Part shown: positions 32,719-41,890 of the stretch, piece by piece
Layout: each line of letters starts with the position of its first letter
Position numbering within the stretch: position 1 is the first letter of the stretch
Source of the DNA: an uncultured Eubacteriales bacterium
GTDB taxonomy: Bacteria > Bacillota > Clostridia > Oscillospirales > Oscillospiraceae
Reading direction: 5' to 3'
Assembly: GCA_900317425.1 (NCBI GenBank)
Contig: ONGR01000008.1
Span: forward strand, 43,224-107,223
DNA length: 64,000 nt
The notes under the pieces: generated by a model
Databases searched by the model: none
What the model was told of the DNA's origin: nothing
Seen by the model: only the letters and a program-made list of their open reading frames with translations
Translations under genes and position numbers: made by a program

Positions 32719-34242
32719 ATGGAGAAGACATACCTGGCCATTGATCTGAAATCCTTTTATGCTTCGGTGGAGTGCCGGGAGCGGGGACTGAATCCACTGA
32801 CTACCAACCTGGTAGTGGCTGACGAGAGCCGCACCGAGAAGACCATCTGTCTCGCCGTATCGCCGTCTCTGAAGAGCTACGGTATCTCCGGCCGTGCCCG
32901 ACTCTTTGAGGTCGTGCAGCGGGTGAAGGAGGTCAATGCGGAGCGACTTCGCCATGCGCCAGGTCACGTGTTTCGGGACAGCTGTGTCTACAATCCCAAC
33001 GTGCGGGATGATCCATCCCTGGCGTTGGACTACATCGTAGCGCCGCCCCAGATGGCACGGTATATGGAGGTCAGCACGGAGATCTATCAGATCTACCTCA
33101 AGTACGTGGCCCCGGAGGATATCCATGTATACTCCATCGACGAGGTGTTTATGGATGTCACCGATTATCTGAAGACCAGCGGAAAGACGGCACATGACTT
33201 TGCCATGGAGATCATCCGGGACGTGCTGCATACCACCGGCATCACCGCCACAGCCGGGATCGGTCCCAATCTCTATCTCTGCAAGGTGGCCATGGATATC
33301 GTGGCGAAGCACATTCGGCCGGACAAGGACGGTGTGCGGGTGGCCCAACTGGATGAAATGTCCTACCGCCGTCTGCTGTGGACGCACCGACCACTGACGG
33401 ACTTCTGGCGCGTGGGGCCTGGCTATGCCCGAAAGTTGGAGGCCAACGGTCTCTTCACCATGGGAGATGTGGCTCGCTGCTCCCTGGGCGGAAAAGGGGA
33501 TTTTCACAACGAAGATCTGCTCTATAAGCTGTTCGGCGTCAATGCCGAGCTGCTCATCGACCATGCCTGGGGTTGGGAACCCTGTACCATCGCTGACGTG
33601 AAAGCCTATAAGCCTGAGAGCAGCAGCATCGGCTCGGGCCAGGTGCTGCAGCGGCCCTACGATTTTGCCGGCGGCAAGCTGATTACCCGGGAGATGACGG
33701 ATCTGCTGGTGCTGGATCTGGTGGACAAGCATCTGGTGACAGACCAGATCGTGCTGACTGTCGGCTACGACATCGAGAACCTGAAACAGGCCGACCGAGC
33801 ACAGAAGTACCAAGGTGAGGTCGCTACGGATTACTACGGACGAAAGGTGCCCAAACACGCCCACGGATCGGCCAATCTCGGAAGCAAGACCTCCTCTACG
33901 AAGATCATCATGGAGGCCATGATGGCACTCTACGATCGGATCGTGGATCCGGATCTGCTGGTGCGCCGGGTGTACGTGGTAGCAAACCACGTGATGGATG
34001 AGAGCCGTGTGCCCAAGCAGGAGAGCAACTTTGAGCAGCTGGATCTGTTTACTGACTACGCGGCACGACAGGAGAAGCGTGAGCGGGAGGAGAAACGCCT
34101 GCAGCGGGAGCGGAAGCTCCAGGAGGCGGTGCTGCAGATGAAGAGGAAGTACGGCAAGAACGCCGTGCTGAAGGGCATGAATCTGGAGGAAGGCGCCATG
34201 ACTGTGGAGCGGAATCGTCAGATCGGCGGTCACAGGGCATAA
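32719..34242 (+). CDS. Y-family DNA polymerase (UmuC/DinP-like)
   Basis: A 507-residue translesion polymerase. The first block is YLAIDLKSFYASVECRERGLN with the catalytic Asp, the second is VYSIDEVFMDVT with the catalytic DE pair, and a helix-hairpin-helix region GIGPNLYLCKVAMDIVAKH follows. The long C-terminal tail ending in a charged helix (RQEKREREEKRLQRERKLQE) is typical of clostridial and bacillar UvrX-like members. ATG 32719 is chosen over a GTG at 32707 because GAAAGGTGG precedes it. It is cotranscribed with the YolD-like gene 5 bp downstream and lies under a LexA box. Confidence 0.94.
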   Translation: MEKTYLAIDLKSFYASVECRERGLNPLTTNLVVADESRTEKTICLAVSPSLKSYGISGRARLFEVVQRVKEVNAERLRHAPGHVFRDSCVYNPNVRDDPSLALDYIVAPPQMARYMEVSTEIYQIYLKYVAPEDIHVYSIDEVFMDVTDYLKTSGKTAHDFAMEIIRDVLHTTGITATAGIGPNLYLCKVAMDIVAKHIRPDKDGVRVAQLDEMSYRRLLWTHRPLTDFWRVGPGYARKLEANGLFTMGDVARCSLGGKGDFHNEDLLYKLFGVNAELLIDHAWGWEPCTIADVKAYKPESSSIGSGQVLQRPYDFAGGKLITREMTDLLVLDLVDKHLVTDQIVLTVGYDIENLKQADRAQKYQGEVATDYYGRKVPKHAHGSANLGSKTSSTKIIMEAMMALYDRIVDPDLLVRRVYVVANHVMDESRVPKQESNFEQLDLFTDYAARQEKREREEKRLQRERKLQEAVLQMKRKYGKNAVLKGMNLEEGAMTVERNRQIGGHRA

Positions 34243-34247
34243 GCGAG

Positions 34248-34688
34248 ATGGGAAAGATGAAGGAGAAAAGCGAACACCGCTATGACGATATCATTAACCT
34301 TCCCCATCATGTGTCGGAGAGCCGGCCGCAGATGTCCCGGTGGAACCGTGCTGCTCAGTTTTCCCCCTTTGCCGCTCTGACGGGATATGATGCCGCCATC
34401 CGGGAGACGGCGCGGCTGACGGAGGAGCGGATCGAGCTGGATGAGAGCCGCCGCGCTGAGATCAGCGAAAAGCTTCGACTGCTCCATGAGAATCAGGCAG
34501 AGCGCCCCACGGCAAGCATTACCTATTTTGTCTATGACAAGTATAAAGACGGCGGTGCCTATGTGACCACAACCGGGGAGATCAAGAAGGTGGATCCGGT
34601 GTACCACACCGTTATCATGGCTGATGGGACCGTCATAGACATGGAGGAAATCATCGAGGTGCATCTACCTTCTGAAATCGGAGGCTGA
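34248..34688 (+). CDS. YolD-like family protein
   Basis: A 146-residue protein. The start of the domain is YDDIINLPHHVSESRPQMSRWNRAAQFSPFAALTGYD, the conserved feature of YolD-like proteins, followed by a helix and a small beta domain (ITYFVYDKYKDGGAYVTTTG). YolD-like proteins accompany UvrX/UmuC polymerases and are thought to play a role like UmuD. The gene lies 5 bp after the polymerase gene and is followed by a terminator. Confidence 0.9.
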   Translation: MGKMKEKSEHRYDDIINLPHHVSESRPQMSRWNRAAQFSPFAALTGYDAAIRETARLTEERIELDESRRAEISEKLRLLHENQAERPTASITYFVYDKYKDGGAYVTTTGEIKKVDPVYHTVIMADGTVIDMEEIIEVHLPSEIGG

Positions 34689-34729
34689 TACAGTGCCACA
34701 ATGGTTGGTCTCCGTTCAAATCCGCCAAG

Positions 34730-34768
34730 AAGAGGCGACAAGTTCCGACAGGAAGTTGTCGCCTTTTT
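34730..34768 (+). terminator. Terminator of the polymerase / YolD operon
   Basis: AGGCGACAAGTTCC pairs, with one mismatch, with GGAAGTTGTCGCCT around GACA, followed by T5. Confidence 0.8.
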
Positions 34769-34795
34769 GTGTAAGCATATTAGCCCGCCAGACGA

Positions 34796-34824
34796 TTGAA
34801 ATGCCACAATATTTTTTGTATACT
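34796..34824 (+). promoter_or_regulatory. Promoter of the first acetyltransferase
   Basis: TTGAAA (34796-34801), 17 bp, TATACT (34819-34824), 33 bp before the start codon at 34858. Confidence 0.75.
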
Positions 34825-34857
34825 GGATCCAGCAGGATAAAGTATGTGGGGGCAAAA

Positions 34858-35301
34858 ATGAACATTTTTCAGATAAAAGAGTGCAAAAAGGAATACCTCA
34901 CTTTGCTTCTGCTGTCAGATGAACAGGAGGACATGATCGACCGCTATCTGGAGAGGGGTGTCATGTTTGTGCTGGATGATGACGGGATCAAGGGAGAATG
35001 TGTCGTCACCGATGAGGGGGACGGCATCCTGGAGATAAAGAATCTGGCCGTCACGCCCGAGCACCAGCGGAAAGGGTATGGCAAGGCCCTGATCGAGTAT
35101 GTCGCCGACAGATACCGGGGGAGCTATTTGACTTTGCAGGTTGGTACAGGCGACAGTCCGCTGACCATCCCGTTTTATGAGAAGTGCGGCTTTGCCCGCC
35201 ATCATATTGTGAAGGGCTTTTTTACAGACAACTACGACCACCCGATCTATGAAGGTGGCATCCAACTTGTGGATATGGTATATTTGCGGAGAGCCTTATG
35301 A
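34858..35301 (+). CDS. GNAT family N-acetyltransferase
   Basis: A 147-residue acetyltransferase. The acetyl-CoA loop QRKGYGKALIEY follows the strand ILEIKNLAVTPEH, and PFYEKCGF is the conserved C-terminal GNAT element. The open frame begins further upstream at 34693, but that part overlaps the preceding terminator and promoter; ATG 34858 is the only start compatible with them. It is the first of several acetyltransferase genes on the island. The substrate is unknown; antibiotic or peptide modification is possible. Confidence 0.88.
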   Translation: MNIFQIKECKKEYLTLLLLSDEQEDMIDRYLERGVMFVLDDDGIKGECVVTDEGDGILEIKNLAVTPEHQRKGYGKALIEYVADRYRGSYLTLQVGTGDSPLTIPFYEKCGFARHHIVKGFFTDNYDHPIYEGGIQLVDMVYLRRAL

Positions 35302-35342
35302 ATACCGGGACGAACCATGCAACATAAGGAGGCTAACTTCCC

Positions 35343-35801
35343 ATGATTTGCTTGATAAGAGATACACAAGAAAAACAAAGGATTGCCCGATCCATTCTTG
35401 AGAGCCTGTCGGAATGGTTCGGCATCCCAGAAGCGAGAGAACAATACATTCGTGAGTGCGCCGATGAGACCATGCTCGCATCCGTGGAAAATGATCAGCC
35501 AAACGGATTCCTATGCCTGAAAGAAACCGGAAAGGACACCGTTGAGTTGGCTGTGATGGGCGTCCTGAAAGAATACCACCGGAATGGAATCGGGCGGGAA
35601 CTATTTGAACAGGCAAAGCAAATAGCTATGGAGCAGGGTTATTCCTTCTTACAGGTGAAAACCGTTCAAATGGGACGGTATGAGGAATATGACAATACAA
35701 ATCGATTCTATCTGAGCCTCGGATTCAAAGAGTTTGAAGTGATCCCCACGCTGTGGGGTGAGACGAATCCGTGTCAGATCTATGTGATGGCTCTGCGGTG
35801 A
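35343..35801 (+). CDS. GNAT family N-acetyltransferase
   Basis: A 152-residue acetyltransferase with the strand VELAVMGVLKEYHRNGIGRELFEQA, in which RNGIG is the acetyl-CoA loop, and NRFYLSLGFKEFE as the C-terminal GNAT element. AAGGAGG precedes the ATG. It starts 41 bp after the preceding GNAT gene and ends 23 bp before the methyltransferase gene, so all three may be cotranscribed. It differs in sequence from the other GNATs here, so they are not recent duplicates. Confidence 0.88.
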   Translation: MICLIRDTQEKQRIARSILESLSEWFGIPEAREQYIRECADETMLASVENDQPNGFLCLKETGKDTVELAVMGVLKEYHRNGIGRELFEQAKQIAMEQGYSFLQVKTVQMGRYEEYDNTNRFYLSLGFKEFEVIPTLWGETNPCQIYVMALR

Positions 35802-35824
35802 CTTGGGATGGAGGGAGGCTATCT

Positions 35825-36439
35825 ATGCTTGACAATAAAGGCTTTGACCTGTGGGCGGACGGATACGATAGAACGGTCGGCGTATCCGATGAGGAAAACA
35901 CCTATCCCTTCGCCGGATACAAGGACGTACTGGGAACCATGTACAGAACCATCATGGAGAAGCCAAACGCGGTTGTCCTGGACATTGGCTTCGGTACCGG
36001 AACGCTCACAACGAAACTGTACGAAAACGGCTGCACGATCTACGGTCAGGACTTCTCGGCAAGGATGATCGAGCTGGCTTCAGAAAAGATGCCCGGCGCA
36101 CATCTGTATCAAGGCGATTTCACCCACGGTCTGGTCAAGCTGCTTATGAAGCGGCGCTATGACTTCATTGTGGCGACTTATTCGCTGCACCATCTGACGG
36201 ACGAACAGAAGATCTCCTTCCTGCGCGACCTGCGGGGCCTTCTGAATCCCGGCGGACAGATCCTAATCGGTGATGTTGCCTTTGAAACCCGGACCCAACT
36301 GGAGAAGTGTCAGAATGACGCATACGACGAATGGGATGACGAGGAAATCTATTTCGTTGTTGACGAGTTGAAGAGGGAACTACCGCAGCTTACTTTTACG
36401 AAGATCTCTTACTGCGCCGGTGTTCTGTCGCTGGCTTAA
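35825..36439 (+). CDS. Class I SAM-dependent methyltransferase
   Basis: This 204-aa methyltransferase has motif I in VVLDIGFGTGTLTTKLYE (about residues 53-70), motif II near YGQDFSARMIELASEK, and the motif IV-like segment YDFIVATYSLHHLTDEQK. The N-terminus FDLWADGYD resembles small-molecule methyltransferases of the YrrT/UbiE-like group. ATG 35825 follows GGAGGGAGG. It lies between acetyltransferase genes, which suggests a modification cassette, but the substrate is unknown. Confidence 0.88.
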   Translation: MLDNKGFDLWADGYDRTVGVSDEENTYPFAGYKDVLGTMYRTIMEKPNAVVLDIGFGTGTLTTKLYENGCTIYGQDFSARMIELASEKMPGAHLYQGDFTHGLVKLLMKRRYDFIVATYSLHHLTDEQKISFLRDLRGLLNPGGQILIGDVAFETRTQLEKCQNDAYDEWDDEEIYFVVDELKRELPQLTFTKISYCAGVLSLA

Positions 36440-36545
36440 ATAATCGGTATCTGCGGAGGATCAGCAGAATACATACCCAAATTGGAGCAATCGCAGTAAG
36501 AATGCTACTGGAAAGATAACCCGGGATTTACGAAGGAGAGACAAT

Positions 36546-37040
36546 ATGTCAATACGAACAGATTTGGAACGCGTTGCCGGCGCATCATGGTCCGACGAAC
36601 ATGTATGTATCAAGCCTATGGAAACGCAGAACGATTTGGTTTATGCGCTCTTTGGGTGCCAACTTACCGAAGAGCAAAAAGAGCTTGTGAATTCTGCGGG
36701 CTTCTCTATCGGGAGGGCATATTTGTTCAGAGAAGACAACTACCCGTGTATCATTTATAACGCGTGGAAAGAGCCGGTTGGCTTTATCAACCTCGATAAA
36801 TGGCTGGGTGCAGGCGATGCATATTCATGGAGTTTCTACATCGACAAGGATCACCAGGGAAAGGGATACGGTAGAAGTGCCGCACAAGTGGCAGTTCGTA
36901 TTCTGAAGTCGGCGAATCCCCAAAAGCCCATTAAGCTGTCAACAGAGAGAAACAACGAAAAGGCGCAGCGCTTGTATCGTTCGCTCGGTTTTCAACTGCT
37001 TCCTGAACTTGATGGCGACGATCTTGTTTTTGGCCTGTAA
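36546..37040 (+). CDS. GNAT family N-acetyltransferase
   Basis: A 164-residue acetyltransferase. SWSFYIDKDHQGKGYGRSAAQVAV carries the acetyl-CoA loop QGKGYG and NNEKAQRLYRSLGFQLL is the C-terminal element. GAAGGAGAG precedes the ATG. It is separated by 106 bp from the methyltransferase gene, with nothing recognisable in that gap. The substrate is unknown; diamine or spermidine acetyltransferases have a similar loop. Confidence 0.87.
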   Translation: MSIRTDLERVAGASWSDEHVCIKPMETQNDLVYALFGCQLTEEQKELVNSAGFSIGRAYLFREDNYPCIIYNAWKEPVGFINLDKWLGAGDAYSWSFYIDKDHQGKGYGRSAAQVAVRILKSANPQKPIKLSTERNNEKAQRLYRSLGFQLLPELDGDDLVFGL

Positions 37041-37063
37041 TATCCAATTATCGGAGGTGACAC

Positions 37064-37302
37064 ATGAACAATGTTGAAAATGTCGAATTAATCTGTGTAT
37101 GATAAGCGATGGTAATAAGGTCGTGGTTATCGATCAGGTTCTGAAGGATATCAAGAAAGCGGGGTATTCCGAAATGGTCTTGTGGGTATTTCGGGACAAT
37201 CTTCGCGCCAGAGCATTTTACAAGGCAAACGGGTTTACGCTGACGGGTATCTCAAAGCCTGCATTTGACACAGAGGAAGTCCTTTATTCCAAAAGGATAT
37301 GA
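37064..37302 (+). pseudogene. GNAT acetyltransferase remnant
   Basis: ATG 37064 after GGAGGTG opens a frame that stops after 12 codons (MNNVENVELICV). A second frame from 37099 continues with VIDQVLKDIKKAGYSEMVLWVFRDNLRARAFYKANGFTL, which is the C-terminal half of a GNAT domain. The acetyl-CoA loop and the N-terminal half are missing, so an internal deletion with a frameshift has destroyed the gene. Confidence 0.78.
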
Positions 37303-37335
37303 TGGGGATAAAGCCTGATTTGAGGTGACTATGGA

Positions 37336-37608
37336 TTGAACGAATCGGAACTCTATAAAGAACTGGGCGTATTGACAAAGGATAAGAGCAGGTGGAAAGA
37401 GAGTATTCCGTATGTTTCGTCTCTCCTTGCCCATGAATCCGAAAAAATTCAAGCAAAAGCCCTTTGGCTGATGGGAGAAATGGGGCTTGCCTATCCCCTG
37501 TCAGTACAGGACACATTTCCTGTCATTGCATCCTTCTGTGACAGCCCGGTGCCGCTTTTGCGGGAGCGTGCGGTGAATGCGCTCGGCAGGATCGGACGGG
37601 GCGGCTAA
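37336..37608 (+). pseudogene. HEAT-repeat protein, 3'-truncated remnant
   Basis: A 90-residue frame with a TTG start. It shows helical repeats of the HEAT type (ESIPYVSSLLAHESEKIQAKALWLMGEMG and LLRERAVNALGRIGR). HEAT-repeat proteins usually have several further repeats, but the frame ends at the point where the mobC remnant begins on the other strand, so the 3' part has been lost. No ribosome-binding site is convincing. It could be part of a DNA-alkylation-repair-like or lyase-like protein. Confidence 0.6.
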
Positions 37609-37690
37609 GGGTGACCTCCGCCGTTGATTCGCTTGGCAATCTGATTGATGTTCCGGCCAATGGAGGATAACTTCTGATTCATCTCCTTAT
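37605..37690 (-). pseudogene. C-terminal remnant of a MobC-type mobilisation protein
   Basis: The minus strand encodes EMNQKLSSIGRNINQIAKRINGGG and then a stop at 37605. The segment IGRNINQIAKRIN is the conserved C-terminal pattern of plasmid/ICE MobC relaxosome proteins. The rest of the frame to the right is antisense to the integrase and is not mobC. The remnant shows that mobilisation genes once lay next to the integrase and that a rearrangement joined the two at about 37,690. Confidence 0.7.
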
Positions 37691-37703
37691 CTGGAGCGCG
37701 GAC

Positions 37704-38540
37704 ATGATCCGCAAGGCGCTGGATCTGTGTACGGACAGCAAGCTCTATGTGGCGATGAATCTCTCCTTCGCCTGTTCCCTGCGAATGGGAGAGATCCTGG
37801 GGTTGACCTGGGATAACGTCCACATCTCTGATGAGGACATTGCGGCGGATAATGCCTATGTCTATGTGGACAAGGAGTTGTCGCGCGCCTCCAAGCGGGC
37901 CATTGAGGTTCTGGGGGAGAGGGATATCTACTACATTTTTACGCCGCTCATGGCCAATACCAGTACGAGACTGATTCTGAAAAAGCCGAAAACCGAGTCC
38001 AGTATCCGCAAGGTGTGGCTGCCCAAGACGCTGGCCTATATTCTGCGGAAGTGGAAAGAGTCTCAGGAGGAGTTGAAAGATTTCCTGGGCGACGAGTACC
38101 AGGATTTCAATCTGGTGGTGGCACAGGCCAACGGGCGCCCCTGCGAGGATCGCATCATCCTGAAGGAGTTTGCAAAACTCCGGGAGGAGGCGGGACTGCC
38201 CAGGGTGGTGTTTCACTCTCTCCGACACTCCAGCACCACGTATAAGCTGAAGCTGAACCACGGTGATCTGAAAGCAACGCAGGGCGATACGGGCCATGCG
38301 GAGATCGACATGATCACCAGCATCTATGCCCACATCCTGGATGAGGACCGAAAGATCAACGCTCAAAAGTTTGAGACGGCTTTCTACGCCAATCCGGATC
38401 TTCGAAGTGTGCGTCCTCCGGCGGTGCCGGAGAAGCAGGAGCCGGAGCTGGACTTGGGCGACCTGATGGACAAGCTGCAGAGATCACCGGAGCTTGCAAG
38501 CGCCTTGTCCGCTCTCATCTCGGCGCAAACGTCCGTATAA
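37704..38540 (+). pseudogene. Tyrosine integrase, catalytic domain only
   Basis: A 278-residue frame that is the C-terminal catalytic domain of a tyrosine recombinase. The first catalytic Arg is in SLRMGEILGLTWDNV, HSLRHSS carries the His-X-X-Arg pair, GHAEIDMITSIYAH has the second His and the nucleophilic Tyr. The family usually begins about 150-170 residues earlier with an arm-binding and a core-binding domain. Here an in-frame stop occurs at 37668, and upstream sequence belongs to the mobC remnant. Either the gene is broken or a shortened protein is made from ATG 37704. It lies 180 bp from attR, as expected for an integrase. Confidence 0.82.
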
Positions 38541-38545
38541 ATCCA

Positions 38546-38575
38546 ATTAGCAAAAATTCCATTTTCATTAGCAAA
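38546..38575 (+). repeat. ATTAGCAAA sites near the right end
   Basis: ATTAGCAAA occurs at 38546-38554 and 38567-38575, and TTTAGCAG follows near 38599. They share the core ATTAGCA with the pair near the left end and probably are integrase arm sites. Confidence 0.45.
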
Positions 38576-38672
38576 TTTCTGAAAACCGTTCGAATCATTT
38601 TAGCAGTCTTTTTGATGCAGTATTGAGGAGGAGCCTTGATGTATAAAAAAGGCCTCTTGCAAAAAATGCAAC

Positions 38673-38710
38673 AAAAAAAGCTGCAAACCCGGTGAAAACG
38701 GGTCTGCAGC
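38673..38710 (-). terminator. Island-borne terminator for tRNA-Arg
   Basis: A 12-bp stem with one mismatch (38680-38691 with 38699-38710) is followed on the minus strand by T7 (38673-38679). It lies 9 bp beyond the CCA end of the intact tRNA and replaces the original terminator now at 17322-17350. Confidence 0.82.
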
Positions 38711-38717
38711 ATTGAAT

Positions 38718-38763
38718 TTGGCACCCCCGGGAGGGTTCGAACCTCTGGCCTACCGCTTAGGAG
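38718..38763 (-). repeat. attR: 3' half of the intact tRNA-Arg
   Basis: This 46-bp direct repeat of 17354-17399 covers the anticodon loop to the CCA end. It differs only at A38752 (G17388 in attL); here the base restores the pair at the top of the anticodon stem. Confidence 0.9.
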
Positions 38764-38795
38764 GCGGTCGCTCTATCCAGCTGAGCTACGGGGGC
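38719..38795 (-). tRNA. tRNA-Arg (anticodon CCT)
   Basis: A 77-nt cloverleaf on the minus strand: acceptor GCCCCCG with CGGGGGT, D arm GCTC/GAGC, anticodon stem ACCGC/GCGGT with loop CTCCTAA (anticodon CCT), T loop TTCGAAC and encoded CCA. It reads AGG codons. The 3' half is supplied by the island and its terminator is at 38673-38710. Confidence 0.95.
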
Positions 38796-38845
38796 ATATC
38801 GCAAAACTATTGAATTTTAGAAGAAAACGGGAACCGAACGAACTG

Positions 38846-38888
38846 CCGATTAGGAGGCGGCCGCTCTATCCAGCTGAGCTACGGGGGC
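38846..38888 (-). pseudogene. 5' half of a second tRNA-Arg(CCT) copy
   Basis: From 38851 to 38888 the sequence matches the intact tRNA from its 5' end through the anticodon with one mismatch, and similarity fades left of 38846. The 3' half is missing. It looks like a scar of another integration or excision at a tandem tRNA copy. Confidence 0.75.
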
Positions 38889-39006
38889 AAATATGAAATT
38901 GCGGATCGGAAAGGACCTGCGTGAGAGGGGGACAGCGGCCGGACGGCCGCTCAGCCCTGCGGGCATGAACTCCCGCTAAGCTCGTGCCTCGCCAAGCGGG
39001 AGTAAA

Positions 39007-39029
39007 TATCCAGCTGAGATACGGAGGCA
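39007..39029 (-). pseudogene. Third, short tRNA-Arg 5' fragment
   Basis: TATCCAGCTGAG...GGAGGCA matches the tRNA D arm and acceptor 5' strand at 21 of 23 positions. Between this and the second fragment lie GC-rich inverted repeats (CGGCCGGACGGCCG) and no gene. Confidence 0.55.
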
Positions 39030-39115
39030 GATGACCAAGCCTTATTTTACTATGAAGGCTGCGGCTTGTCAACGCGGAAATGAGCGGTATTTGGGCAAAA
39101 AAGTGTGAAAGAGGC

Positions 39116-39144
39116 TTGCAATTAGGCGGAATAGAGCATATAAT
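39116..39144 (+). promoter_or_regulatory. Promoter of typA
   Basis: TTGCAA (39116-39121), 17 bp, TATAAT (39139-39144). Confidence 0.85.
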
Positions 39145-39191
39145 ATCAAGGTTAGTGCAACTATTCTACCCATGAGAAAGGGGTTTTTCCT

Positions 39192-41024
<1,833 letters not shown>

Positions 41025-41031
41025 AGGAAAT

Positions 41032-41072
41032 AAAAATCACCCGTTCCCGAAAGGGAAGCGGGTGATTTTTTT
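41032..41072 (+). terminator. Terminator of typA
   Basis: ATCACCCG with GGGAA-type inner pairs and GAAA loop, complement CGGGTGAT, followed by T7. Confidence 0.88.
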
Positions 41073-41139
41073 GTTGAGTGAGGGCGCCATGGCCCGTTGC
41101 GGCAGCCATGATACACAAATGGGCACAACTGCCTGCCCG

Positions 41140-41838
41140 TTACCGCACGGTAATGTAGGGCTCTTTGCTTCTGGATTTTTTGACAAACCGAATGATCAAA
41201 AAGAGGAGAACCACACAGACGGCCGCAAGAGTGACAGGAATCGCCGCGATCCAGTCGCTCAGGGCCAATACTTCCTCGGCCAGTGTGAAATCATATAGTC
41301 CATGCATCAGCCACGCCAACACGAATCCGCCAACCGCAATGGCTTTATTGCCGAGGTGCCTGGATTTGCCGTAAAAGTATCCGGTGACAAACCCGAAGCC
41401 CACATGCATCATCGTGACGCCCCGCACCAGCATGTGACCTGCTCCGGATCCGATGGCATAGGGGACTGCCTCCAGCACCTCAAATCCCAGCCCCACCAGG
41501 ACCATGTAGACGGTTACTTCCAGCCACGAACAACTGCGGCCCTTGATCACTCTCTTCAGTGCGAGGAATTTCATCAGTTCCTCAGAAAAGGCGAGAACAA
41601 AAAACGTGTAATAAGCCTGATACAGAACCGGATTGCCATCCTTGAAATGCAGCAGGTTGCCGATCACATGCAGAACAAGTGACATTCCGATGACGGGGAG
41701 TGAACATACCATGCCCCCGATCAACGACCTTTTGCATCTATCGGCATAGCCATCCGGCATATCCTTCTGCCGCTTGAGCCACCGGTATAGGAAAAAGGCC
41801 GGGATCAAACTTACAATAAACGCAACGACCAAAAACAT
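41140..41838 (-). CDS. PrsW family intramembrane metalloprotease
   Basis: A 232-residue integral membrane protein with about seven helices. The metalloprotease motifs are FSEELMKFLAL (EE with Lys), GFEVLEAVPYA, HVGFGFVTGYFYG and LMHGLYDF. PrsW in Bacillus cleaves an anti-sigma factor. ATG 41838 is chosen over an in-frame TTG at 41844; GGGAG precedes both. No anti-sigma factor gene lies nearby, so the substrate is unknown. It is convergent with typA. Confidence 0.88.
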   Translation of the reverse strand: MFLVVAFIVSLIPAFFLYRWLKRQKDMPDGYADRCKRSLIGGMVCSLPVIGMSLVLHVIGNLLHFKDGNPVLYQAYYTFFVLAFSEELMKFLALKRVIKGRSCSWLEVTVYMVLVGLGFEVLEAVPYAIGSGAGHMLVRGVTMMHVGFGFVTGYFYGKSRHLGNKAIAVGGFVLAWLMHGLYDFTLAEEVLALSDWIAAIPVTLAAVCVVLLFLIIRFVKKSRSKEPYITVR

Positions 41839-41890
41839 AATCAATTACGCTCCCATATGAATTGTTTTCAGATGACAATTCCCCTCTGCA

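Larger units (their letters stand above)
17354..38763. mobile_element. Integrated genomic island in tRNA-Arg(CCT)
   Basis: About 21.4 kb lies between 46-bp direct repeats of the tRNA-Arg 3' half. An excisionase-like gene is at the left end and an integrase catalytic domain at the right end, so both would come together in the excised circle. Base composition and gene content change sharply inside: AT-richer genes from 17.6 to 26.7 kb, a Fic protein, restriction genes, repair genes and acetyltransferases. The integrase lacks its N-terminal half and mobC is only a remnant, so the island is probably no longer able to move by itself. No conjugation or phage structural genes are present. Confidence 0.88.

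Noticed and set aside
37668-38366. Full-length mobC frame on the minus strand
   Set aside because: Only the last 25 residues resemble MobC; the rest is antisense to the integrase domain.
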